Origin: Bradyrhizobium sp. CCBAU 53338
GTDB lineage: Bacteria > Pseudomonadota > Alphaproteobacteria > Rhizobiales > Xanthobacteraceae
Direction: 5' to 3'
Assembly: GCF_015291665.1 (NCBI RefSeq)
Contig: NZ_CP030048.1
Span: forward strand, 5,084,001 to 5,148,000
Length of the DNA: 64,000 nt
Notes under the pieces: generated by a model
The model's database searches: none
What the model saw: the letters and a program-made list of their open reading frames with translations, nothing else
Told to the model about the DNA's origin: nothing
Program-made: the position numbers and the translations under genes
Part shown: piece by piece, positions 54,051 to 62,561 of the stretch
How the letters are laid out: every line of letters starts with the position of its first letter
How positions within the stretch are numbered: position 1 is the first letter of the stretch

Positions 54051-56207
54051 ATGAGCCGCATTCCGAACTTCGCCGATGTCGCCTTCGAGCGCGCGGCAAC
54101 CGCCGCACCGTCAGGCAGCGCCGAGCCGTGGCTGACGCCGGAGGGCATTCTGGTGAAACCCGCTTATGGCGAGGCTGATCTGGCTGGGCTCGATTTCCTC
54201 GAGACCTATCCGGGCATCGCGCCTTACCTGCGCGGACCCTACCCGACCATGTATGTCAACCAGCCCTGGACCGTCAGGCAATATGCCGGCTTTTCCACGG
54301 CAGAGGATTCCAACGCGTTCTACCGCCGCAACCTCGCGGCCGGACAGAAAGGCCTCTCGGTCGCGTTCGATCTCGCCACCCATCGCGGCTATGACTCGGA
54401 TCATCCGCGCGTCGGCGGCGACGTCGGCATGGCCGGCGTCGCCATCGATTCCATCTACGACATGCGCACGCTGTTCGCCGGCATCCCGCTCGACCAGATG
54501 AGCGTGTCGATGACCATGAACGGCGCGGTGCTGCCGATCCTAGCGCTCTATGTCGCCGCCGCAGGCGAACAGGGCGTCGCACCGGAAAAGCTGTCGGGCA
54601 CCATTCAGAACGACATTCTGAAAGAGTTCATGGTGCGCAACACCTATATCTATCCGCCCGCGCCCTCGATGCGGATCATCTCGGACATCTTCGCCTACAC
54701 CTCGCAAAAGATGCCGAAGTACAATTCGATCTCGATCTCCGGCTATCACATGCAGGAGGCCGGCGCGACGCAGGATCTCGAGCTCGCCTACACGCTCGCC
54801 GACGGCGTCGAATATCTTCGCGCCGGTCTTGCCGCAGGCCTCGACGTCGACCGCTTCGCCCCGCGCCTGTCGTTCTTCTGGGCGATCGGCATGAACTTCT
54901 TCATGGAGGTCGCCAAGCTGCGCGCCGCGCGCCTGCTCTGGGCGAAGCTCCTGAAGCCGTTCAATCCGAAAGACCCGCGCTCGCTGTCGCTGCGTACGCA
55001 TAGCCAGACCTCCGGCTGGTCGCTGACCGCGCAGGACGTCTTCAACAACGTGATGCGCACGACCGTCGAAGCGATGGCGGCGACGCAGGGCCACACCCAG
55101 TCGCTTCACACCAATGCGCTGGATGAGGCCTTGGCGCTGCCGACGGATTTCTCGGCGCGCATTGCCCGCAACACCCAGCTGTTCCTCCAGCAGGAGAGCG
55201 GCACCACCCGCATCATCGATCCCTGGGGCGGCTCCTATTATGTCGAGCGGCTCACGCGCGACCTCGCCGCGAAGGCCTGGAGCCACATCCAGGAGGTCGA
55301 GGAACTCGGTGGCATGGCCAAGGCGATCGAGGCTGGCGTGCCCAAGCTGCGCATCGAGGAGGCATCCGCGAAGACCCAGGCCCGCATCGACGCCGGCAAG
55401 CAGGCGGTGATCGGCGTCAACAAGTACAAGCCGACGGACGAAACGCCGATCGACATCCTCAAGGTCGACAACACCAATGTCCGGCGCCTGCAGATCGACA
55501 AGCTGACGCGGCTGAAGTCCGAGCGTAACCAGAAGGACGTCGACGCCGCACTCGCTGCGATCACGCGCTCGGCCGGGGAAGGCAACGGCAATCTGCTCGC
55601 GCTCGCCATCGACGCGGCGCGGGCCAAGGCGACCGTTGGCGAAATTTCGGACGCGATGGAAAAAGTGTTCGGCCGGCACCGCGCCGAGATCAAATCCATC
55701 ACCGGCGTCTACAAGCGGGAGGCGTCCAGCATGGGCAACCAGGTCGAGAAGGTCCAGGCGCTGATCGACGCCTTCGAGGAGGCGGAAGGCCGCCGCCCGC
55801 GCATCCTGGTGGCCAAGATCGGCCAGGACGGCCATGACCGCGGCCAGAAGGTGATTGCGTCGGCGTTTGCCGATATCGGCTTCGACGTCGACATCGGGCC
55901 ATTGTTTGCGACCGCCGACGAAGCCGCCCGACAGGCGGTCGAAAACGACGTTCACATCCTCGGCGTCTCCTCGCTCGCCGCCGCCCACCTCACCGCGGTG
56001 CCCGAACTGAAGGCCGCGCTGAAGAAGCAGGGCCGCGAGGACATCATGATCATCGTCGGCGGCGTGGTGCCGCCGCAGGACTACGACGCGCTCAACGCCG
56101 CCGGCGCCGAAGCCATCTTCCCGCCGGGCACGGTGATTGCGGAGGCCGCCGAGGAGCTGATCCGGAAGCTGAATGCGCGGCTCGGGCATAGCGAGGCGGC
56201 GGAGTAA
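54051..56207 (+). CDS. mutB: Methylmalonyl-CoA mutase large (alpha) subunit
   Basis: 718 residues. It is cobalamin-dependent and interconverts methylmalonyl-CoA and succinyl-CoA. The substrate barrel shows [22 protein letters not shown], the conserved [10 protein letters not shown] region and [12 protein letters not shown]. The B12-binding domain at the C-terminus has QDGHDRG with the axial His at about residue 595, followed by VSSLAAAH and [14 protein letters not shown]. The ATG at 54051 (MSRIPNF) is preferred to the TTG at 54024. MeaB, its chaperone, is encoded 2.1 kb downstream. Confidence 0.97.
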   Translation: MSRIPNFADVAFERAATAAPSGSAEPWLTPEGILVKPAYGEADLAGLDFLETYPGIAPYLRGPYPTMYVNQPWTVRQYAGFSTAEDSNAFYRRNLAAGQKGLSVAFDLATHRGYDSDHPRVGGDVGMAGVAIDSIYDMRTLFAGIPLDQMSVSMTMNGAVLPILALYVAAAGEQGVAPEKLSGTIQNDILKEFMVRNTYIYPPAPSMRIISDIFAYTSQKMPKYNSISISGYHMQEAGATQDLELAYTLADGVEYLRAGLAAGLDVDRFAPRLSFFWAIGMNFFMEVAKLRAARLLWAKLLKPFNPKDPRSLSLRTHSQTSGWSLTAQDVFNNVMRTTVEAMAATQGHTQSLHTNALDEALALPTDFSARIARNTQLFLQQESGTTRIIDPWGGSYYVERLTRDLAAKAWSHIQEVEELGGMAKAIEAGVPKLRIEEASAKTQARIDAGKQAVIGVNKYKPTDETPIDILKVDNTNVRRLQIDKLTRLKSERNQKDVDAALAAITRSAGEGNGNLLALAIDAARAKATVGEISDAMEKVFGRHRAEIKSITGVYKREASSMGNQVEKVQALIDAFEEAEGRRPRILVAKIGQDGHDRGQKVIASAFADIGFDVDIGPLFATADEAARQAVENDVHILGVSSLAAAHLTAVPELKAALKKQGREDIMIIVGGVVPPQDYDALNAAGAEAIFPPGTVIAEAAEELIRKLNARLGHSEAAE

Positions 56208-56382
56208 TTCCGCCACCTCTCGCTCCCGCTATCAAACCCGCGGGCTTGCTGCCGCGACCAATCTTCACGTCCCAGTGTTGGCGCCGCGCATTCCGCGCCG
56301 GTTCATCTTGCGGTCATTACGCTCATGCAGACGGTCGAGCGCCGCGACGGCATCGCCGCGACGGCGGTCGGATAGAGAATTG

Positions 56383-57198
56383 ATGGATATTGAAGTGACA
56401 TATCATCGTGCCAATGTGCGGGCCGGGTTGCTCGTTATCCTTTCGGCCATCGCGACGATCGTCTTGGCCTCCCCCTCCCTCGCCGCCGACCCCAAGCCCG
56501 ACGCAATCATCAAGAACAAGAACATCGAGGCGCGGGTAGTCCTCGACGACAAGATCAAGGCCGATGTGCCGCTCGCGGCGGATTGCCTCGCTGAGGGAAA
56601 GAAGTGGCTCGACAAGAACGCAGCCGACGCCGCCGCTTCGCGCAAGCAGGATCCGCAATTCTTCAAGGACGGCGGCTGGGAGTTCGAGCGCAAATATACG
56701 ATCCGCTCCGTCGTTGCCGACCGCTATGTCAGCCTCCTGCGCGACGACTACATGGATACCCACGGCGCCCATCCCAATTCGGACGTGAACACGGTGCTGT
56801 GGGATAGGTCGGAGAACAAGCGCATCTCGATCCGGCCGTTCTTCACCGAGACCGCCGACGACGGCGCGACCATGAAGGCGATGGTGAAGGCCATCATCGC
56901 CTCGCTGAAGATCGAGAAGAAGAAGCGCGACAGCAGCGAGACCGCGACCAATGAATGGTTCAAGGGCCTCACACCGAGCCTGCTCAAGATCGGCGCCGTG
57001 ACGCTCGCGCCGTCGACCGAAGCGGGCAAGAGCTCCGGCCTGACCTTCCACTATCCGCCCTATGCCGTCGGCCCCTATGCGGAGGGCCAATATGTCGCGT
57101 TCGTTCCGTGGGAGGCTTTGAAGCCCTATCTGACGCCGGAAGGGGTACGCATTTTCGGCGGTGCGCGGCCAAAAGGCGACGCTGAGGAGCAGCAATAG
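56383..57198 (+). CDS. DUF3298/RsiV-like exported protein
   Basis: 271 residues. A signal peptide (GLLVILSAIATIVLASPSLAA) precedes a domain with the DUF4163/DUF3298 pattern: WEFERKYTIRSVVADRYVSLLRDDYMDTHGAHPNSDVNTVLWD, and the C-terminal FHYPPYAVGPYAEGQYVAFVPWEALKPYL. Similar domains occur in RsiV anti-sigma factors, but there is no sigma-binding part or adjacent sigma gene here. It lies 175 bp downstream of mutB. The ATG at 56383 matches the signal peptide. Likely a periplasmic protein of unknown role. Confidence 0.82.
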   Translation: MDIEVTYHRANVRAGLLVILSAIATIVLASPSLAADPKPDAIIKNKNIEARVVLDDKIKADVPLAADCLAEGKKWLDKNAADAAASRKQDPQFFKDGGWEFERKYTIRSVVADRYVSLLRDDYMDTHGAHPNSDVNTVLWDRSENKRISIRPFFTETADDGATMKAMVKAIIASLKIEKKKRDSSETATNEWFKGLTPSLLKIGAVTLAPSTEAGKSSGLTFHYPPYAVGPYAEGQYVAFVPWEALKPYLTPEGVRIFGGARPKGDAEEQQ

Positions 57199-57315
57199 CG
57201 AGGGAACCGGTTGCTCACAGCTGCTCGGGTCGGCCGCTTGCGACGTCCGTGCAAAGCTGCGTAGCATATTGCATTGGTACGAGCCCGATTCCCGAGGGCG
57301 CCGCCGGGATCATTG

Positions 57316-58302
57316 ATGCGACGAATCACGCGCCGCAGTTTCGCGGTCTCTTCCGTGGCCGCGGCCACATCTGCACTGTTCACGCCCGCACACGCGCAAG
57401 CCTACCCGGCGCGGCCGGTGACCTTGATCGTTCCCTGGGGTGCGGGCGGCGGCTCTGATGCAACCGCGCGCATCGTCGCAACGCTGCTGGAGAAAGAGCT
57501 CGGCCAACCGTTCAACGTCGTCAATCGCACCGGCGGGTCCGGCGTCACCGGCCATGCCGAGATCGCAGCCGCAGCGCCGGACGGCTACACCATCGGCATG
57601 CTGACGGTGGAAATCGCGATGCTGCATTGGCAGGCCCTGACGCAGTTGGCGCCGCGAAACTTCACGCCGCTGGCGCTGATGAACGAAGACCCGCCGGGCG
57701 TCCAGGTCTCGACGTCCTCGCCGTACAGGACGGCGAAGGAGCTGATGGATGCCATCAAGCTGGCAGCGCCGGGACGGTTCAAGGCCTCGGGCACCGGACA
57801 AGGCGGCATCTGGCATCTCGCACTCGTCGGCTGGATGCAGGCGATGGGATTGCCGGCAAACCAGGTCGCATGGTCGGCGTCGAATGGCGCGGCACCCGCC
57901 ATGCAGGATCTCGTCGCGGGCAGCCTCGATCTCACCACCTGCTCGGTGCCGGAGGCGCGCGCCACCATCGAGGCTCACCAGGCGCGCAGCCTGGCGGTCA
58001 TGGCGCTTGCGCGCAATCCGAGCTTCCCCGATGTCCCGACTCTGAAAGAGACGCTCGGCGTCGACTATTCGACCAGCTCATGGCGCGGCATCGGCGCCCC
58101 CAGGGGCCTTGCCCCTGATATCGCGACCAGGCTGACCGGGGCTCTGAAGAAGGTTTACGATTCCACTGCATTCAAGGAATTCATGACCGGACGCGGCTTT
58201 GGCACCGTCTGGCGCGATGCCGGTCAGTTCGAAACCTTTATGGACCAGGCGGATCGCCAGATGGGGCAAGCCATGAAGGCCGCCGGATTTGCCAAAGCCT
58301 GA
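57316..58302 (+). CDS. Bug/TctC-family tripartite tricarboxylate transporter substrate-binding protein
   Basis: 328 residues. The N-terminus MRRITRRSFAVSSVAAATSA is a Tat-like or Sec signal. The mature part starts YPARPVTLIVPWGAGGGSDATAR, the classical Bug signature, followed by VVNRTGGSG and GVTGHAEIAAAAPDGYTIG. The TctA and TctB membrane genes are not nearby, as is common for Bug proteins. The ligand is probably a small carboxylate, but is not known. It lies between the DUF3298 and meaB genes on the same strand. Confidence 0.9.
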   Translation: MRRITRRSFAVSSVAAATSALFTPAHAQAYPARPVTLIVPWGAGGGSDATARIVATLLEKELGQPFNVVNRTGGSGVTGHAEIAAAAPDGYTIGMLTVEIAMLHWQALTQLAPRNFTPLALMNEDPPGVQVSTSSPYRTAKELMDAIKLAAPGRFKASGTGQGGIWHLALVGWMQAMGLPANQVAWSASNGAAPAMQDLVAGSLDLTTCSVPEARATIEAHQARSLAVMALARNPSFPDVPTLKETLGVDYSTSSWRGIGAPRGLAPDIATRLTGALKKVYDSTAFKEFMTGRGFGTVWRDAGQFETFMDQADRQMGQAMKAAGFAKA

Positions 58303-58341
58303 GGCCCTCGCCTGCCTGCTTCGGCCGTTGTAAAGCAGGGC

Positions 58342-59331
58342 ATGGTTGAGAAGAAGACTTCGCTCGATATCACGACCCTCGCCCGCGACCTCCGCGCCGG
58401 CCATCGTGCGGCCCTGGCGCGCGCCATCACGCTGGTGGAGAGCCGGCGTGGCGATCATCAGGCGCAGGCGCGCGAACTCGTGCAGATGCTGCTGCCGGAC
58501 ACCGGCAAGGCGGTCCGCGTCGGCATCACGGGCGCGCCCGGTGTCGGCAAATCCACCACCATCGACGTGCTTGGCACCTATCTGATCGAGCAGGGCAACA
58601 AGGTCGCCGTGCTCGCGGTCGATCCGTCCTCGGCGCGCAGCGGCGGCTCGATCCTCGGCGACAAGACGCGGATGGCGCGGCTGTCGGCGTCGGACGCGGC
58701 CTTCATCCGTCCCTCGCCGTCCTCGGGCACGCTCGGCGGCGTCGCGGCCAAGACGCGCGAGGCGATGCTGCTGTGCGAGGCCGCCGGCTTCGACGTCGTG
58801 CTCGTCGAGACCGTCGGCATCGGCCAGTCCGAGACGGCAGTCTGCGACATGACCGATTTCTTCCTCGCACTGATGCTGCCGGGCGGTGGCGACGAGCTGC
58901 AGGGCATCAAGAAGGGTCTGGTCGAGCTCGCCGACATGATCGCGATCAACAAGGCCGACGGCGACAACCTCAAGCGCGCCAACATCACCGCCGCCGACTA
59001 TCGCGGCGCGTTGCACATCCTCAGCCCCCGCTCCGAGCATTGGCACCCGCCTGTGATCACCTATTCGGCGCTGACCGGCACCGGCATCGCGGAACTCTGG
59101 CAGAAGGTTCTGGATCACCGCAGGGCGATGAACGCATCCGGCGAATTCGCCGCCCGCCGGCGTGACCAACAGGTCAAATGGATGTGGTCGATGCTGGAGC
59201 AGCGTATGCTGTCGCGGCTGCGCAGCGAGGCTTCGGTGCGCACCAAGGTACGGAAGATCGAGTCCGAAGTGGCGGACGGCCATCTCACCCCGGCGCTCGC
59301 CGCCGAGCGGATCCTGGAGTTGCTGCAATGA
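58342..59331 (+). CDS. meaB: Methylmalonyl-CoA mutase-associated GTPase MeaB
   Basis: 329 residues. This G3E-family GTPase protects and reloads methylmalonyl-CoA mutase with its cobalamin cofactor. The P-loop is GITGAPGVGKSTTID, the switch-type motif is LAVDPSSARSGGSILGDKTRM, DVVLVETVGIGQSE is G3-like and INKADGDN is the G4 motif. The N- and C-terminal helices (LRAGHRAALARAITLVES and LTPALAAERILELLQ) match MeaB. Its stop overlaps the pyroglutamyl peptidase start in ATGA. Confidence 0.95.
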   Translation: MVEKKTSLDITTLARDLRAGHRAALARAITLVESRRGDHQAQARELVQMLLPDTGKAVRVGITGAPGVGKSTTIDVLGTYLIEQGNKVAVLAVDPSSARSGGSILGDKTRMARLSASDAAFIRPSPSSGTLGGVAAKTREAMLLCEAAGFDVVLVETVGIGQSETAVCDMTDFFLALMLPGGGDELQGIKKGLVELADMIAINKADGDNLKRANITAADYRGALHILSPRSEHWHPPVITYSALTGTGIAELWQKVLDHRRAMNASGEFAARRRDQQVKWMWSMLEQRMLSRLRSEASVRTKVRKIESEVADGHLTPALAAERILELLQ

Positions 59332-59987
59332 GCGACAAGCTCCGTATTCTCCTCACCGGCTTCGGTCCGTTTCCCGGCGCGCCGCATAATCCGACCCAGC
59401 CCCTGGTCGCGCGACTGGCGCTGTTGCGCCGCCCGGCACTCGACGATGTCGATATCTCGCGCCATATCTTTCCGGTGACCTATGCTGCAGTCGACCGGCA
59501 ATTGCCTGACGTTCTGGCGGAGGTGAAGCCGGATGCGCTTTTGATGTTCGGCCTCGCCGCGCGCACACCATACCTGCGCATCGAGAGCCGCGCGCGCAAC
59601 GCCGTCACCATGCTCTGGCCCGATGCGGCCAACACCCGTTCGAGCAAGCGTGGCATCGCCGGTCATGCCGACGCGATGACGTTCGGCCCGCACACGGCAC
59701 GGCTGCTGCGTGCCGCGCGCCTCACCGGCATCGACGCGCGGCCCTCGCGCGATGCCGGCGCCTATCTCTGCAACTATCTGAGCTGGCGCGCGATCGAAAA
59801 CGTCAGGGCTGGCGGACCGAAGCTGGCGGCGTTCATCCACATTCCCCTGCTAGCGCGCAGCGGTGCAGCGCGGCGCAAAGGCGCGCCGCGGATCACGCTG
59901 GAGGAACTGGTGGACGCGGGAGAAGCGATGCTGATGGAGATGGTGGGTTTGGCGAGGAAGGCGCGGAACACGCGCGCTTTGCGGTAA
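59328..59987 (+). CDS. Pyroglutamyl peptidase-like (C15 family) protein
   Basis: 219 residues of the C15 peptidase fold. The N-terminus LLTGFGPFPGAPHNPTQPLV is conserved, the catalytic Cys is in DAGAYLCNYLSWRAI and the catalytic His in AAFIHIPLL. The catalytic Glu normally near residue 80 is not obvious: the region reads MFGLAARTPYLRIESRARN. It removes N-terminal pyroglutamate in characterised members. It starts in the ATGA overlap with meaB; a functional link is not evident. Confidence 0.88.
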   Translation: MSDKLRILLTGFGPFPGAPHNPTQPLVARLALLRRPALDDVDISRHIFPVTYAAVDRQLPDVLAEVKPDALLMFGLAARTPYLRIESRARNAVTMLWPDAANTRSSKRGIAGHADAMTFGPHTARLLRAARLTGIDARPSRDAGAYLCNYLSWRAIENVRAGGPKLAAFIHIPLLARSGAARRKGAPRITLEELVDAGEAMLMEMVGLARKARNTRALR

Positions 59988-60080
59988 ACATTTAACCCTA
60001 CCGCGAACAATCCCGACGGCGTCGTCCGCCCTGCGCTACCTAACTTCCGCGGACACCCCGCGTCCGCCGAAGGACGCGCC

Positions 60081-61451
60081 ATGAACCTCAATCGCCGTCA
60101 CCTCATCGGAGCCTCGACTGCCGGCATCGCCGGTGCGCTCGCCATGCCCTCGGACGCCGCTCGCGCGGCGCCGCTGACGTCGCTGCTCGGCCGCGACGCA
60201 ACCCAGTACGGCGTGCGGCCCGGCAGCAGCGAGGACCAGACGCGCGTTCTCCAGCGCGCGATCGACGAAGCCGCGCGCGCACAGATGCCGCTGGCGCTTC
60301 CGCCCGGGCTCTACCGGGCCGGGCTGCTGCGGCTACCGAACGGCGCGCAGGTGATCGGCGTGCGCGGTGCGACCAAACTCATCTTCACCGGCGGAGCCTC
60401 GGCGATCCAAAGCGACGGCTCTGACTCAATCGGCCTCACCGGCCTCACCTTCGACGGCGGCGGCATTCCGCTGCCGACGCGGCGCGGGCTCGTCCATGTG
60501 CTCGGCGGCCGCGACGTCCGTATAACCGATTGCGAGATCACCGGCTCCGGCGGCAGCGGCATCTGGCTCGAGCAGGTGTCAGGCGACATCTCCGGCAACA
60601 TCCTTACCAACATCGCCGTGACGGCGGTCGTCTCGTTCGACGCGAGAGGACTCAGCGTGTCCCGCAACACCATCGTCGGCACCAACGACAACGGCATCGA
60701 GATCCTGCGCACCGCGATCGGCGATGACGGCACCATCGTCGCGGACAACCGCATCGAGGACATCAAGGCCGGCCCCGGCGGCTCCGGCCAGTACGGCAAC
60801 GCCATCAACGCCTTCCGCGCCGGCAACGTGATCGTGCGCGGCAACCGCATCAGGAATTGCGATTACTCCGCGGTGCGCGGCAACTCGGCCTCCAACATCC
60901 ACATATCGGGCAACAGCGTCAGCGACGTCCGCGAGGTCGCGCTCTATTCCGAGTTCTCGTTCGAGGCCGCGGTGATAGCCAACAACACGGTCGATGGCGC
61001 CGCCGTCGGCGTCTCCGTCTGCAATTTCAACGAAGGCGGCCGCATCGCGGTGGTCCAGGGCAACATCATCCGCAATCTGATCCCGAAGCGGCCGATCGGC
61101 ACCGCGCCTGACGACGACGCCGGGGTCGGCATCTACATCGAGGCGGACACGTCGGTCACAGGCAATGTGATCGAGAACGCGCCGTCCTACGGCATCGTCG
61201 CCGGCTGGGGCAAATATCTGCGCGACGTCGCGATCACGGGCAACGTGATCCGCAAGGCGCTCGCCGGCATCGGCGTCTCTGTCGTGCCGGGCGCCGGCAT
61301 CGCCCTCGTCAACAACAACATGATCTCGGAAACCCCGCGCGGCGCCGTGGTCGGCCTCGACCATGCACGGGCCGTGACCTCAGACCTGTCGGCCGACGGC
61401 GCGCAGCGCTTTGCGCAGGTGGTGATCGGCGGAAATGCGGTGCGGCAGTAG
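60081..61451 (+). CDS. TIGR03808-like Tat-exported repetitive beta-helix protein
   Basis: 456 residues. The N-terminal NRRHLIGASTAGIAGALA is a twin-arginine signal. The rest is a right-handed beta-helix built of about 20-residue turns with recurring SGN and NxI motifs (SGNILTNIAVTAVV, SRNTIVGTNDNGIEIL, VRGNRIRNCDYSAV, TGNVIENAPSYGIV). It matches the TIGR03808 description of a Tat-translocated repetitive protein of Bradyrhizobium-type bacteria. It is probably a periplasmic or surface carbohydrate-binding or lyase-like protein. The TIGR03809-like gene lies convergently 19 bp away. Confidence 0.87.
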   Translation: MNLNRRHLIGASTAGIAGALAMPSDAARAAPLTSLLGRDATQYGVRPGSSEDQTRVLQRAIDEAARAQMPLALPPGLYRAGLLRLPNGAQVIGVRGATKLIFTGGASAIQSDGSDSIGLTGLTFDGGGIPLPTRRGLVHVLGGRDVRITDCEITGSGGSGIWLEQVSGDISGNILTNIAVTAVVSFDARGLSVSRNTIVGTNDNGIEILRTAIGDDGTIVADNRIEDIKAGPGGSGQYGNAINAFRAGNVIVRGNRIRNCDYSAVRGNSASNIHISGNSVSDVREVALYSEFSFEAAVIANNTVDGAAVGVSVCNFNEGGRIAVVQGNIIRNLIPKRPIGTAPDDDAGVGIYIEADTSVTGNVIENAPSYGIVAGWGKYLRDVAITGNVIRKALAGIGVSVVPGAGIALVNNNMISETPRGAVVGLDHARAVTSDLSADGAQRFAQVVIGGNAVRQ

Positions 61452-61470
61452 CGGGACGCCCGGCCTTGCG

Positions 61471-62079
61471 CTAGAACGTATTCCGCAGCAAGGGGTACTT
61501 CGCTTCGATGCCATCGAGGCTGAAGGTGAATTCGACCACGCGCTCGGGGGCCGCGACGATTTCATCGGCGGGTGGCGAGAAGGTCTGAAGGAACGATGCG
61601 ATCGACGGCGCAGCCAGAGCGGCTGGCGCAGGCGGTGCCGCCGGCGCCCCCTGAACAACCGGTGCAATCGGCGCATCGAGGACTTCGGCAAGCACGTCCA
61701 GCGTGGGCTCGAGCCTGACCGGGACGGCGGTCTCGGGTGCGATGTGCACGGCTTTTGGCTGAACGGTCTGAACCTGCTCGCGCGGAAACACGCGCGGCAT
61801 CGTCGCCGGTGACCAGCCGAATGCGGAGGTCACACTGGCGGCGGCCGCGGCGACATCCCCGCCACTCGCCAGCGCGCGCCAGGTCTGGACCGCGCGCTTG
61901 GCTTCCTGGATGTTTTCGAGAAATGCGAGCTCCGAGTGATAGCGGCGCCAGCGGCCGGTCTCGAACATTTCGGAGAGATGCTCCAGCCGCTGTTCGGCGA
62001 GAGCGCACCAGCGCGCCGCAATCTCGCGGGTGGCCGCGCCTTGGCCAACCTCTTGGCCAACCCCATTGCGATGTGTCAT
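61471..62079 (-). CDS. TIGR03809-like conserved protein
   Basis: 202 residues. The N-terminal half is helical with Arg/Trp-rich blocks (IAARWCALAEQRLEHLSEMF, RWRRYHSELAFLENIQEAKRAVQTWR). The middle is Pro/Ala-rich, and the end is VVEFTFSLDGIEAKYPLLRN. I recall this family (TIGR03809) as a neighbour of TIGR03808 in Bradyrhizobium and Rhodopseudomonas genomes, which the arrangement here supports. The function is unknown. Confidence 0.78.
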   Translation of the reverse strand: MTHRNGVGQEVGQGAATREIAARWCALAEQRLEHLSEMFETGRWRRYHSELAFLENIQEAKRAVQTWRALASGGDVAAAAASVTSAFGWSPATMPRVFPREQVQTVQPKAVHIAPETAVPVRLEPTLDVLAEVLDAPIAPVVQGAPAAPPAPAALAAPSIASFLQTFSPPADEIVAAPERVVEFTFSLDGIEAKYPLLRNTF

Positions 62080-62561
62080 GAATCAGCCCGTCTTGAGAAG
62101 AATACGGACGCGACGCAACGCACACGAATCAATTTAGACGCGACGTGAATATTTTGTGGAAAAGTTTTGACTTGTCCAGCAACGACACGGCCGTCGTCAT
62201 CAAAGACCGTAGTCGCGCGGAGTTTTCAGGGATTTCAGAGTCAAGCTTCGCGCAAGCATAGCGGGCTTGCCGCGTGCCGGTGCGGCCTCGCAACGACGAG
62301 GCGCGTCCGCGGGCTCAACCGCAAGCTGATCTCGCATTGCGCTTCAAGAAATCGGATGCCCAAAAGAAAAGACCCGTCCGGGGGGACAACCGGACGGGTC
62401 GAGCCATATGGGCGCTTGGGGTGGATGGGCGCTCGCGCCTGATATGACTGATGGGGAGGGATGACCGCTCCCACATAGATTGGTCGTGGCAGCGGGCTGG
62501 ACGTTCAAAAGCGGCGTTCGAATTTTTGACCTTTGGCCGGCGCGCAAAGTTGTCGCAGGCG
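62080..62561. other. Intergenic region, 482 bp, with the subtilisin terminator
   Basis: It contains the promoter side of the TIGR03809-like gene and the 3' untranslated part of the subtilisin gene with a strong terminator (62362-62400). The forward frame at 62167-62442 lacks a ribosome site and has no family-like sequence, so I do not call it. No RNA gene was recognised. Confidence 0.5.
62362..62400 (-). terminator. Rho-independent terminator of the subtilisin-like gene
   Basis: Perfect 11-bp arms GACCCGTCCGG and CCGGACGGGTC around an 8-base loop. On the minus strand they are followed by TTTTCTTTTGG. It lies about 160 bp past the subtilisin stop. Confidence 0.85.

Noticed and set aside
54540..56216. 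558-codon minus-strand frame opposite mutB
   Set aside because: Antisense shadow; the methylmalonyl-CoA mutase motifs on the plus strand settle the coding strand.
59328..59987. Functional link between the pyroglutamyl peptidase and the mutase system
   Set aside because: The ATGA overlap with meaB shows coupling only; no biochemical connection is known to me.
62167..62442. 91-codon plus-strand frame over the subtilisin terminator
   Set aside because: It reads through a perfect terminator hairpin and has no start signal.
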